A stretch of 34,818 nt of DNA. Source: Bacteroidaceae bacterium. GTDB lineage: Bacteria > Bacteroidota > Bacteroidia > Bacteroidales > Bacteroidaceae. Location: NCBI GenBank assembly GCA_900770665.1, contig CAAGKZ010000022.1, positions 1 through 34,818 of the forward strand. Direction: 5' to 3'. The position numbers and the translations under genes are program-made. Each line of letters starts with the position of its first letter. Within the stretch, counting starts at the first letter, position 1. Positions 24,981 to 33,536 of this stretch are shown piece by piece. The notes beneath the pieces were generated by a model. That model saw only the letters and a list, made by a program, of their open reading frames with translations, was not told the DNA's origin and searched no databases.

Positions 24981-24995
24981 TTTACCGCTTAAATA

Positions 24996-25039
24996 AAAAT
25001 CAATAAACAGCGTGCCCGCGCACGCTGTTTATTGATTTT
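24996..25039 (+). terminator. Intrinsic terminator of pgk
   Basis: A 20-bp perfect stem (24996-25015 with 25020-25039; core CAGCGTGC/GCACGCTG), loop CCGC, A/T-rich outer stem and TTTTATAT tail. It is symmetrical, so it may work in both directions. Confidence 0.9.
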
Positions 25040-25044
25040 ATATA

Positions 25045-25106
25045 AAACGGAAAGGTGAAAGCGGAAAGGTGAAAACTCATACGCGAATAACTGAAAACTG
25101 AGAACT
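25045..25106. repeat. G/A-rich repeat left of the four-helix-bundle gene
   Basis: GGAAAGGTGAAA occurs twice in tandem (25049-25060 and 25063-25074), followed by CTGAAAACTGAGAACT (25091-25106). Inverted versions of the same words lie on the other side of the gene at 25495-25569. Confidence 0.7.
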
Positions 25107-25110
25107 ATTT

Positions 25111-25464
25111 ATGGAATCCATCATTGACAAGAAAAGTAAAGTTTTCGCTTTACGCATAATAAAACTATACAAGCAACTAAAGGAGGTTGATAAAGAATTC
25201 ATTCTTTCCAAGCAAATTCTCAGAAGCGGAACAAGTATCGGTGCGAATGCCAGGGAGAGGAAAAACTCACAAAGCAAAGCCGATTTCATCAACAAACTAT
25301 CAATAGCATTAAAAGAAGCTGACGAAACACAATACTGGTTAGAACTACTCTATGAAAGCGAAATCATAGACGAAAATATCTTCTGTTCATTGAACAATGA
25401 CCTTAAAGAAATCATTGCAATAATAACAAGCAGCATAAAAACTGCAAAACAGAACAAACAGTAA
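25111..25464 (+). CDS. Four-helix bundle protein (23S rRNA intervening-sequence protein family)
   Basis: A 117-residue helical protein. The family signature is ILRSGTSIGANARE (about 38-51) and KLSIALKEADETQYWLELL (about 67-85). Relatives are encoded in 23S rRNA intervening sequences of Leptospira and Coxiella, occur as orphans in many Bacteroidetes, and resemble the Avd accessory proteins of diversity-generating retroelements. The biochemical role is not known. The gene is AT-rich compared with pgk and is bracketed by inverted G/A-rich repeats, which suggests it belongs to a mobile or once-mobile unit. No reverse transcriptase or rRNA gene is present here. Confidence 0.85.
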   Translation: MESIIDKKSKVFALRIIKLYKQLKEVDKEFILSKQILRSGTSIGANARERKNSQSKADFINKLSIALKEADETQYWLELLYESEIIDENIFCSLNNDLKEIIAIITSSIKTAKQNKQ

Positions 25465-25494
25465 AAAAAGAAACAGAAAAGTGGAAACCTATCA

Positions 25495-25569
25495 TCTTTC
25501 AGATTTCCGATTTCAGTTTTCACATTCAGCCTTTTCAGTTTTCCGATTTCACCTTTCACATTTCCGCTC
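25495..25569. repeat. C/T-rich repeat right of the four-helix-bundle gene
   Basis: Runs of the words TTTCAGATTTCCGATTTC, CAGTTTTCAC, TTTTCAGTTTTCCG and TTTCACCTTTCACATTTCCGC. Read on the minus strand they give GCGGAAA, GGTGAAA and AACTGAAA, the same words as the left flank, in inverted orientation. Confidence 0.7.
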
Positions 25570-25577
25570 TATTAATT

Positions 25578-27779
25578 ATGGAAGAGAGACAGATAACAGA
25601 CATACAGCGCAAGGTAGCAACCTTGCTCAACGAGAAAAGACTCAAGCAGGCCATTGACACATTGGCTGATGGTATTGACCAGTTGCAAGATTGGGAATTG
25701 CGCACACGCTTCACCGAGATGCAGACTGCATACCGCTACATGCTCGACTACATGCGCCAGGGAATGCCCGACCCCGACAGGGAGCGCCTGCATGCCGAAC
25801 TCATTGGCCGTTGCTACATAATCAACGACCAGGTTGCCATTGCAAGGCTCACTGAGCACTCCACAAAGGTCTACTGCCAGATGCGCCGCAAATACAAGAA
25901 CCTTGCTGCGCTCGGCGGAATATATGACAGGCTAAAGGAGAATGCCGCAAACTTTGCCGTTACCGAGAGCCTGCCGGTAAACGAGTGCAAGAGCGTGCGC
26001 ATGCAACTCTCACAGGAGCACGAAAGGCTGTTGTCCGAACTCTTCGGTGTCATTTGGAGCAGCACAGGCTGGAACAAGGGCGATGCCGAGCTGATTGACC
26101 GCATCATCAGTGACGATGAAATAAGCATTAACGACCGTGCCACAGCAGTGAGCGCCATCACCCTTGGTACACTCAAATGTTTTGAACCAATAAAGATTGA
26201 GACTCTCTGCAATATAGCCATAAACGACTGCAGCACACTTGCAGTGCGCGCCATCACAGGCCTTGTCATTACCCTGTTCCAGTACGAGCAGCGCATTGCC
26301 CACTACCCCGCCCTCATGGCAGTACTCGACACCCTGCGCGACAACCCCACCGTCATGCGCCGCATACAGACAATACAAATTCAGTTGCTCCGCTGCCGCG
26401 AAACACAGAAGATTGACCGCAAGATGCGCGAGGATATTATCCCGGCCATGATGAAGAACTCGCAAAAGCTCAACGGCAAGCTCAGCATCGACATCCTCAA
26501 GGAGATTGAGAACGACGAGGACAAGAACCCCGAGTGGCAGAAGTGGATTAACGAAGACGGCATAAAGAGCAAGATTGAAGAGATGACCAAATGGCAGATT
26601 GAAGGCGCCGACGTCTATATGAGCACCTTCTCACAACTCAAGAACTACCCTTTCTTCGGTGAAATAGGCAACTGGCTGCGCCCCTTCGACAAGAACGTAC
26701 CCGGCATAAGCGATGTCCTCCCCGGCTGCGACAACCAGGCCCACACACTCATTGGCGCAATATGCAAGTCTCCCGTCTTTTGCAACAGCGACAAATACTC
26801 GTTCTGCTTCACCGTGCAGCGAATCCCCACCGAGCAGCGCGACATGCTCATGGGACAGTTGGGCGGCGAAGAGGGAGAAGCCATAAGCGAAGCCGAGAGC
26901 AACATGGTGGCCGACAAGGAGCGCATGGCCGAAATAGAGAGCAACCAGTACATACAAGACCTCTATCGCTTTTTCAAGGTATCCAATTTCCGCCACGAGT
27001 TCAAGGACCCATTCACCATGCAGCTCAATCTGCTCGAAAGCAATGCCCTTGCACCGCTCATCAGCGACAGCAATGCCGTGCTGCGTACATTCCGTTATCT
27101 TGTTGAAAAAGAGTACTATGCCGAAGCCTACAACGCCGGCAAACTGTTCGAAAAAAACGGCGAGTGCGACGCACAGTTCTTCCAGGAGATGGGCTACTGC
27201 CTGCAGAAAGAGCTGCGCTACAAAGAGGCCATCGACTACTACACACGCGCCGATATCGTCAAACCCGATACCCTGTGGACACTGCGCCACATAGCCCAGT
27301 GCTACCGCATGCAGGGCGAGTTCGACAATGCACTGGCATACTACCAGATGGCCGAGGAACTTGCCCCCGAGAACATCTCGTTGCTATTGCAGACAGGTGA
27401 GAGCTTTGCCACAATGAAACGTTACGAAGAGGCCTTTGCCCGCTTCTACAAAGTGGAGTTCCTAAAGCCCGGCTCACTGCGTGCCACACGCGCCATTGCC
27501 TGATGCTCATTCGCCACCGGCAAGGACGAGCAGGCACGCGCCTATTACAGGCGCCTGCATGCAATGCCAACAGCAAGCTACGAGGACTACCTGAACGCCG
27601 GCCACGTAGAGTGGGTAAACCATAACAACACCCAAGCTATTGAATTCTACGAAAAAGCAAAAGCACTGTGCGGCAACGCCAACAAGGTTGCAGAACAAAT
27701 TCTCAACGACAGCGAGGCGCTTGTTGCCCGTGGAGTAAGCGAGAAAGAGCTATTGCTGTTAAGGGACATTATATTGTAA
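25578..27779 (+). pseudogene. TPR-repeat protein gene interrupted by an in-frame TGA
   Basis: Reading continuously the gene has 733 codons before the final stop, with one internal TGA at 27501-27503. The first part is 641 residues. Its C-terminal part contains tetratricopeptide repeats (YYAEAYNAGKLFEKNGE, RYKEAIDYYTRADIVKP, EFDNALAYYQMAEELAPEN, RYEEAFARFYKVEFLKPG). After the TGA the frame continues at once with CSFATGKDEQARAYYRRLHA, a further TPR helix pair, to a normal end at 27779. A TGG-to-TGA change fits the context (RAIA-W-CSF). Both parts have matching codon use. It may be a real nonsense mutation, a sequencing error or read-through. TPR proteins mediate protein contacts; no partner is known. 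Bacteroides homologs are annotated only as TPR proteins. Confidence 0.75.
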
Positions 27780-27834
27780 TCTTTGAGAGAAACTCGAACG
27801 GCAAGCAGCACTCCTTTGGGGGTATAAATTTCCC

Positions 27835-27866
27835 GCCGTCGCAAACAACGCTTTTTTTGCGACGGC
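27835..27866. other. Hairpin between the TPR gene and udk
   Basis: GCCGTCGCAAA (27835-27845) pairs perfectly with TTTGCGACGGC (27856-27866) around a ten-base loop. No T-run follows on either strand, so it is not a clear intrinsic terminator; it may still stop transcription of the TPR gene. Confidence 0.45.
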
Positions 27867-27916
27867 TCAGTAAAAAATATTCAAGCAAGCTTGATTTTAT
27901 TTTGCTCGTTTGTTTG

Positions 27917-27924
27917 TATATTCG
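27917..27924 (+). promoter_or_regulatory. Candidate -7 element for udk
   Basis: TATATTCG at 27917-27924, 33 bases before the start codon, is a one-mismatch -7 box like those of phoH and nth. The -33 spacing (TTG at 27891-27893) is too long. Confidence 0.4.
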
Positions 27925-27956
27925 CAAAAGAAAGAAAAACATAAAACAAGACAAAA

Positions 27957-28565
27957 ATGTACATCATAGGCATTGCAGGCGGAACCGGTTCCGGAAAGAC
28001 CACCGTTGTAAAGGAGATTGTAAATTCCCTCCCCGAGGGCTCAGTTGCAGTTATTCCACAGGATTCATACTACAAGGACAGCAGCAACGTCCCCGTAGAG
28101 GAGCGTCAGTTCATCAACTTCGACCACCCCGATGCATTTGATTGGGAACTGCTCATTGAGCAGATAGCACAGTTACGCCAAGGGAAGGCCATAGAGCAGC
28201 CTACATACTCATACATCACCTGTACACGCCAGCCCGAAACTATACACATTGAACCAAAAGAGGTAATCATAGTCGAGGGCATCATGGCATTGGTAAACCC
28301 CGAGTTACGCGAACTGATGGATTTGAAAATCTACGTAGACGCAGATGCTGACGACCGTCTCATACGTCTCATCCGCCGCGATGTCATTGAACGAGGCCGC
28401 ACAGCCGAGGCCGTAATATCGCGCTACGAGCGCATAGTTAAGGAGATGCACTGGGAGTTCATTGAACCCACCAAAAAATTTGCCGACATAATAATGCCAC
28501 AGGGCGGCCACAACAAGAAAGCAATAAAGGCTTTGCAGATGTCGATTGGATATTTCTTAAAGTAA
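27957..28565 (+). CDS. udk: Uridine kinase
   Basis: A 202-residue pyrimidine-salvage kinase that phosphorylates uridine and cytidine. P-loop GGTGSGKTT (8-16), PQDSYYKD, FDHPDAFDWELL (substrate loop), PTYSY, VEGIMAL, and the lid RLIRRDVIERGRTAE. Normal length. The lytic transglycosylase gene begins seven bases after its stop, so the two form an operon. Confidence 0.96.
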   Translation: MYIIGIAGGTGSGKTTVVKEIVNSLPEGSVAVIPQDSYYKDSSNVPVEERQFINFDHPDAFDWELLIEQIAQLRQGKAIEQPTYSYITCTRQPETIHIEPKEVIIVEGIMALVNPELRELMDLKIYVDADADDRLIRLIRRDVIERGRTAEAVISRYERIVKEMHWEFIEPTKKFADIIMPQGGHNKKAIKALQMSIGYFLK

Positions 28566-28572
28566 AGAGCCA

Positions 28573-29322
28573 ATGAAAAAAAGGAACCTGCTACCATCCA
28601 TCGTCATGCTGTTCTTCTCGGCCTTTGCAATATTCACATTCCACATTGCAACAAAGTTGCCGAATAAGAGCCATACGCCCGACTGGAAAGAGGTCCCCGT
28701 CTATACATACTTGTCGCCATACGCCACTCTATCGCCCTATGACCACCACTTCAGAGAGGCGGCAGACAGCATTGGCTACGACTGGACACTTATTGCAGCC
28801 ATTGCTTTTACCGAGTCACGTTTCGACAGCACGGCAGTCTCCGAAGCCGGCGCACAAGGAGTAATGCAGGTCATGCCAGAAACAATGCGCGGCTTTGGCA
28901 TCCCCGACTCGCGACATACAGACAACCGCACAAACATAATGACAGCGGCTCTGCTGTTGCAGTCATTGGAGAAGTACTTTCGCCAAATAAAAGACAAAGA
29001 CGAGCGTATGAAATTCATCCTTGCATCATACAATGCCGGATTCGGTTATATACATGACGCAATGCGCCTTGCACGCAAATATGGGTACGACAGCCATAAA
29101 TGGAACGAGAATGTCGACTCGTTTCTCATCCATATGAGCCACCCGCAATACTACACAGACACACTTTGCCGAAACGGGCAGTTCAACGGCTCGCAGGAGA
29201 CACTTTCGTTCGTCAGGAAAGTACACCGCAACTGGCACAGATTCAAAGAGATACAACAAAACTACAGCGACTCTGTAAGAGAGGTGATACTCACAGACAA
29301 CACGAAAAAGATTGCCTTATAG
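28573..29322 (+). CDS. Lytic transglycosylase (SLT domain), MltF-like
   Basis: A 249-residue exported murein lyase. An N-terminal hydrophobic segment (about 9-26) is a signal peptide or anchor. The SLT domain has catalytic Glu81 in FTESRFD, then GAQGVMQVMP, and the ASYNAGFGYI block, then a C-terminal extension with the DTLCRNGQFNGSQE segment. It cleaves peptidoglycan glycan strands to 1,6-anhydro ends. Only the C-terminal catalytic half of E. coli MltF is represented; the solute-binding half is absent, as in many Bacteroidetes proteins. It follows udk and ends at a terminator. Confidence 0.9.
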   Translation: MKKRNLLPSIVMLFFSAFAIFTFHIATKLPNKSHTPDWKEVPVYTYLSPYATLSPYDHHFREAADSIGYDWTLIAAIAFTESRFDSTAVSEAGAQGVMQVMPETMRGFGIPDSRHTDNRTNIMTAALLLQSLEKYFRQIKDKDERMKFILASYNAGFGYIHDAMRLARKYGYDSHKWNENVDSFLIHMSHPQYYTDTLCRNGQFNGSQETLSFVRKVHRNWHRFKEIQQNYSDSVREVILTDNTKKIAL

Positions 29323-29350
29323 ACATAGCAAGAAAACATGCACAATTGTA

Positions 29351-29392
29351 TATACAAAAAATGACCCGCAACAGCAGGTCATTTTTTGTATA
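29351..29392 (+). terminator. Bidirectional terminator, lytic transglycosylase / WG-repeat gene
   Basis: A perfect 16-bp stem (29351-29366 with 29377-29392; AAAAAATGACC/GGTCATTTTTT) with a ten-base loop, located between two convergent genes. Confidence 0.88.
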
Positions 29393-29408
29393 ATAGGCAT
29401 AACAACAA

Positions 29409-30878
29409 TTACCTTGGATTGCCTTGTTTGTCAATAAACATCCATTCTCCATTGCGACGAACCTTGGCCACTCCGTTTTCATCAAACGGATTTACAATCT
29501 CATATTCACAAGGAATAACAAGTTCACCCTTCTCATTCATATAACCATACTTGTCAGGAGTATAAGCATCCCTCGCCGTTGCTACAACAGCCAAACCATC
29601 TACAAACTTGCCGATGCTGTAATATTCCATTGGAACAACTTCATTTCCGTTGAGGTCAATAACGCCCCAGGCATTGTTCTGTTTTGCCTTCAACAAACCG
29701 GCTGAAAGGAATTCCATACCATGGTATTTACACTCTACAATTACATTACCGGCAGAATCAATTACTCCATAATAACTATCACCGATATAAGTTCCCGGAA
29801 CAGAAACCACAGCCACACCATTATAAAGTTCACCAATGCTGCTGTATTTTACAGGAACAAGTTCCTCGCCATTGAGATTATAAACGCCGTACCTGTAACC
29901 ATTACCGGCAATTGCAACACGGAGCATATTATCACCCCAAAGTTCCACTTTATCAAACTTGACACCTGTGACAACTTCGCCCTGCGTTGTGAGCAAACCA
30001 TATTTTGTCGGATACTCACCAAGCCCAACTTTTACATATCCCGGACATAAGAACTCAATACGATCATACCTGCAAGGAACAATCTCTTTACCTGTCGAAT
30101 CTATAAAACCATAAGATCTGTCAATTTCAACAATAGCCAAACCATTCTGGAAATCAAGTATCCTATCATATCTGCATGGAGCAATTTCCTTACCGTCTGT
30201 ACCTATAAGGCCCTGCTTATTGTTCAGCTTCACGCGCAAAATTCCGTCTGCAAATTCTTCAATCATCTGATATTTGCATGGAACCAGTTCCGCACCATTG
30301 AGGTCGACAAGACCATACTGTTTCCTATAATAGGTGCCAACTGCAACTATTGCAAGGCCATTGCCAAGCACGTTAATCTCGCTGTAACTGCATGGGATGA
30401 CCAAATCGCCGTCATGATTAATCAAGCCACGATTATTCTCACTGTTATCTTCTTTTCTCTCAACGACAACCGCATAACCATCCACAAAGGAGTTGGCCTC
30501 CTTGTATTTACAAGAAACAACCTCGTTGCCGTACCTGTCAACATAGCCATAGTGGTCAACGTAATCCTTTCGCATACAGACCACCGCCATACCTTCTGAA
30601 TAAGGTCGCACACTACTATACTTGCACCTGACAAGTTCCTGTCCCTTGTTGTTCACAAAACCCCATTTGGCATTGTCGGCCACAGGCAAAATTCCCTCAG
30701 AAAAAGAGTTTTCGGCCAAATATGTGTATTTTCTCAACAAATCCTCGCGTACACCGTCTGCCAACATATTTTCATAGGACTCAGGAGACTCCATGTCAAT
30801 GTAAACGCTCTCCTTCTCGGAACTGCCACAGGCAAAAAGCGAGAGAACACAAGCCAAAATAATAAATATACGTTTCAT
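29409..30878 (-). CDS. WG-repeat lipoprotein
   Basis: A 489-residue lipoprotein (LFAC, Cys17). After a short linker come about nine WG repeats of 40-45 residues, each with the pattern [WY]G-x-[IV]-[ND]-x2-G-x-E-[LV]-[VI]-P-C-x-Y (WGFVNNKGQELVRCKY, YGFIDSTGKEIVPCRY, WGVIDLNGNEVVPMEY, YGYMNEKGELVIPCEY). WG repeats fold as a beta-structure and are presumed to bind ligands or proteins; the partner is unknown. Several repeats carry a Cys in PC-x-Y. The start lies eight bases after the stop codon of the upstream oxidoreductase gene, so they are co-transcribed, though no functional link is evident. Confidence 0.87.
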   Translation of the reverse strand: MKRIFIILACVLSLFACGSSEKESVYIDMESPESYENMLADGVREDLLRKYTYLAENSFSEGILPVADNAKWGFVNNKGQELVRCKYSSVRPYSEGMAVVCMRKDYVDHYGYVDRYGNEVVSCKYKEANSFVDGYAVVVERKEDNSENNRGLINHDGDLVIPCSYSEINVLGNGLAIVAVGTYYRKQYGLVDLNGAELVPCKYQMIEEFADGILRVKLNNKQGLIGTDGKEIAPCRYDRILDFQNGLAIVEIDRSYGFIDSTGKEIVPCRYDRIEFLCPGYVKVGLGEYPTKYGLLTTQGEVVTGVKFDKVELWGDNMLRVAIAGNGYRYGVYNLNGEELVPVKYSSIGELYNGVAVVSVPGTYIGDSYYGVIDSAGNVIVECKYHGMEFLSAGLLKAKQNNAWGVIDLNGNEVVPMEYYSIGKFVDGLAVVATARDAYTPDKYGYMNEKGELVIPCEYEIVNPFDENGVAKVRRNGEWMFIDKQGNPR

Positions 30879-30886
30879 AACACCTT

Positions 30887-33184
30887 TTATTTGTTGTTTG
30901 TCAAATGCTCATGCATAGAGGCAGCCGCATGACGGCCATCGCCCATAGCAAGGATAACAGTTGCACCACCGCGCACAATGTCACCACCGGCAAAGATGAA
31001 CGGAATAGATGACTGCATGTTATCATTCACTGCAATAGTGTTCTTGCGGCCAAGTTCAAGTCCCTCGACAGATGTTGGAACAAGCGGATTAGGAGATACA
31101 CCAACAGCCACAACTGCGACGTCAATATCGATTGTCTCAATAGCACCCTCAATAGGAACCGGCGAACGACGACCCGATGCATCGGGCTCACCAAGTTCCA
31201 TCTTCTGCAGAACAATCTGCTTTACACAACCCTTCTCATCGGCAATATATTCGATTGGGTTATGCAAGGTGAGGAACTCGACACCCTCCTCCTTCGCATG
31301 CTTCACCTCCTCAAGACGGGCAGGCATCTCGGCCTCGCTACGGCGATAGATAATCATCGCACGCTCGGCACCCAAACGGAGCGCTGTACGCACTGAGTCC
31401 ATAGCTGTATTACCGCCACCAATGACAGCCACACGCTTGCCCATGCAGATTGGAGTATCAGTCTCGGGGTTCGATGCATCCATAAGGTTCACACGTGTGA
31501 GGTACTCATTGGATGACATGATGTTGTTCGAATTTTCACCCGGGATATTCATAAAGTTCGGCAAACCGGCGCCAGATGCCACAAACACCCCCTTGAATCC
31601 CTCGTCCTGTAACTGAGCGATGGAGATAGTCTTACCGACAACGCAGTCCTTAACGAACTCAACGCCCATTGCGCGAAGGTTCTCAATCTCGTGTTCAACG
31701 ATTGCATTAGGCAAACGGAACTCAGGGATACCATATTTTAACACACCACCAATCTCATGCAGTGCCTCATATACTGTAACTGCGTAGCCTAATTTTGCCA
31801 TATCGCCGGCAAATGAAAGACCTGCGGGGCCGGAACCAACGACAGCAACCTTGATACCATTAGATGGCGCAACCTGTGGAGCCGGCATCTCGCCGCTCTC
31901 ACGTGCATAGTCGGCAGCAAAACGCTCCAGGCTACCGATAGCGACAGCCTTATGTCCCATCTTCAAGTGGATACACTTGCTCTCGCACTGCTTCTCCTGT
32001 GGACATACTCGACCACACACGGCAGGCAACGAGCTTGTCATCTTAAGAACCTGAGCAGCCTTGACAAACTCGCCGCGCTCGATGTTCTTCACAAACGAAG
32101 GAATGTTGATGCTCACAGGGCAGCCCTCCATGCAGGCAGGCTTTGGACAGTCGAGGCAACGTTGCGCCTCAACAAGAGCCATCTCCTTTGTAAAACCGGT
32201 GTTGACCTCCTCGCGCAACTTTGTCGCACGGTAAGCAGGCTCAAGTTCGGGCATTGGACAGCGTTCAATTGCAGTGCGCTCTTTGGGTTTCATCTTGCTG
32301 CGGAGTTCAACACGCCAAGCGGCATCGCGGTTTGTAAGTTCGTCACACTCGCTTGCGCACTCCTCTGTCTTTTCCAATTTTTCTATTTCATGAGCCTCCT
32401 GTGCCTTGAAAGAGCCCAGACGCTGCATCATTCCATCGAAGTCAACCTCGTGACCGTCGAACTCAGGACCATCAACACACACAAACTTTGTCTTTCCGCC
32501 AACAGTCACACGACAAGCTCCGCACATACCGGTACCATCGACCATGATTGTGTTCAATGATACAACTGTTGGAATCTCGTACTGCTTAGTAAGTTTGCAC
32601 ACAAACTTCATCATTATTGCAGGGCCAATGGCAACACAATGGTCAACCTTCTCACGCTTAATTACGCGCTCGATGCCCTCGGTAACAAGGCCCTTGTCGC
32701 CGTATGAACCGTCGTCAGTCATGATGATAACCTCGTCCGAAACCTCACGCACCTCTTTTTCGAGGATAATCAAATCCTTTGAACGGCCTGCAAGCACCGA
32801 GATTACACGGTTACCGGCCTTTTTGAGCGCCGCAGCAATGGGGAGCATAGGTGCAACACCAACACCACCACCGGCACATACGACAGTACCGAAGTTCTCA
32901 ATGTGAGTCGCCTGCCCAAGCGGACCAACGACATCGGTGATGCAATCGCCTTCGTTCAAGTCGCAAAGACGGCTTGAGCTCAAACCCACCTTCTGGATTA
33001 CAAGAGTGATGATACCCTTTTCGGTATCGGCATGCGCAATGGTCAACGGAATACGTTCACCTTTCTCGCCTACTCTTACAATGACAAAGTTACCGGCTCT
33101 GTATGCCTTTGCAATAAGCGGAGCCTCTACACGCAGACGGAAAACCTTTTCCGAGAACTGCTCTTTCGATACTATCCTGTACAT
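30887..33184 (-). CDS. Fused ferredoxin-NAD(P)+ oxidoreductase: PyrK-like plus GltD-like (NfnAB/SudAB type)
   Basis: A 765-residue fusion. Residues 1-275 are a ferredoxin-reductase-like FAD/NAD module: ERIPLT (FAD), GGGVGVAP (NAD) and a [2Fe-2S] site DGTGMCGACRV... FVCVDGP as in PyrK. Residues 310-765 are GltD-like: two [4Fe-4S] ligand sets in CLDCPKPACMEGCPV and CGRVCPQEKQCESKC, FAD Rossmann VAVVGSGPAGLSFAGD, and NADPH Rossmann VAVIGGGNTAMDSVR. In Pyrococcus and Thermotoga relatives these are separate subunits (SudB/SudA, NfnA/NfnB) that couple NADH, NADPH and ferredoxin or reduce polysulfide. No dihydroorotate dehydrogenase or glutamate synthase partner is nearby. The start at 33184 (MYRIVSKEQF) is well supported; an upstream extension runs through a hairpin. 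Confidence 0.93.
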   Translation of the reverse strand: MYRIVSKEQFSEKVFRLRVEAPLIAKAYRAGNFVIVRVGEKGERIPLTIAHADTEKGIITLVIQKVGLSSSRLCDLNEGDCITDVVGPLGQATHIENFGTVVCAGGGVGVAPMLPIAAALKKAGNRVISVLAGRSKDLIILEKEVREVSDEVIIMTDDGSYGDKGLVTEGIERVIKREKVDHCVAIGPAIMMKFVCKLTKQYEIPTVVSLNTIMVDGTGMCGACRVTVGGKTKFVCVDGPEFDGHEVDFDGMMQRLGSFKAQEAHEIEKLEKTEECASECDELTNRDAAWRVELRSKMKPKERTAIERCPMPELEPAYRATKLREEVNTGFTKEMALVEAQRCLDCPKPACMEGCPVSINIPSFVKNIERGEFVKAAQVLKMTSSLPAVCGRVCPQEKQCESKCIHLKMGHKAVAIGSLERFAADYARESGEMPAPQVAPSNGIKVAVVGSGPAGLSFAGDMAKLGYAVTVYEALHEIGGVLKYGIPEFRLPNAIVEHEIENLRAMGVEFVKDCVVGKTISIAQLQDEGFKGVFVASGAGLPNFMNIPGENSNNIMSSNEYLTRVNLMDASNPETDTPICMGKRVAVIGGGNTAMDSVRTALRLGAERAMIIYRRSEAEMPARLEEVKHAKEEGVEFLTLHNPIEYIADEKGCVKQIVLQKMELGEPDASGRRSPVPIEGAIETIDIDVAVVAVGVSPNPLVPTSVEGLELGRKNTIAVNDNMQSSIPFIFAGGDIVRGGATVILAMGDGRHAAASMHEHLTNNK

Positions 33185-33210
33185 AATTAATGTTTTAGTC
33201 TGTTTTTCTA

Positions 33211-33242
33211 TTGTAATGGGCGGGCTAACCCCGCCCATACAA
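33211..33242. other. GC-rich hairpin before the fused oxidoreductase gene
   Basis: ATGGGCGGG (33216-33224), loop CTAAC, CCCGCCCAT (33230-33238), with TTGT/ACAA outside. It would lie in the 5' leader 30 bases before the start codon. It has no T-run on the oxidoreductase strand, so a regulatory hairpin or a dispersed repeat is more likely than a terminator. Confidence 0.55.
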
Positions 33243-33300
33243 TGATTTTCTTTATTCAAAGCCCAAGCGCGTAACGCAGTTATCTGTTATTTCCTTACCC

Positions 33301-33373
33301 TGTCATATCGAACGGAAGTGAGATATCTCAATTCGCGTTTTTTGAGATTCCTCACACCAGGTTCGGAATGACA
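33301..33373. repeat. Dispersed TGTCAT...ATGACA inverted repeat (full copy)
   Basis: A 73-base copy: left arm TGTCATATCGAACGGAAGTG, right arm GGTTCGGAATGACA. It is very similar in plan to the copy after pheS. Confidence 0.8.
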
Positions 33374-33384
33374 CTGCAAAAAAT

Positions 33385-33414
33385 TGTCATAACGATCGGA
33401 TGGGAGAAATATCT
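33385..33414. repeat. Degenerate left half of the TGTCAT...ATGACA repeat
   Basis: TGTCATAACGATCGGATGG followed by GAGAAATATCT resembles the left arm only, and is degraded. Confidence 0.5.
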
Positions 33415-33430
33415 ATTTCTTCGCAACAAA

Positions 33431-33502
33431 TGTCATTTTGAACGAAGTGAAAAATCTACCTGTTCACGGCCTTAGAGATACTTCGCTACACTCAGTATGA
33501 CA
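33431..33502. repeat. Dispersed TGTCAT...ATGACA inverted repeat (full copy)
   Basis: A 72-base copy: TGTCATTTTGAACGAAGTG on the left and CTACACTCAGTATGACA on the right. The arms show different sequence subtypes (GAACGAAG and GTAGCGAAG), suggesting recombination between copies. Confidence 0.75.
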
Positions 33503-33536
33503 AACAGTGCGGTTTGAGTACCCTCGTTTACGCAGT

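Noticed and set aside
26631..27290. 219-residue ORF opposite the TPR gene
   Set aside because: Antisense frame of a TPR gene; hydrophobic composition arises from complement codons.
27501..27503. Selenocysteine or reassigned UGA
   Set aside because: TGA ends several other genes here, no SECIS-like hairpin is evident right after it, and the context fits a lost Trp.
33185..33259. Extended start of the fused oxidoreductase
   Set aside because: The 25 extra residues are translated through a GC-rich hairpin and are not part of the FAD domain.
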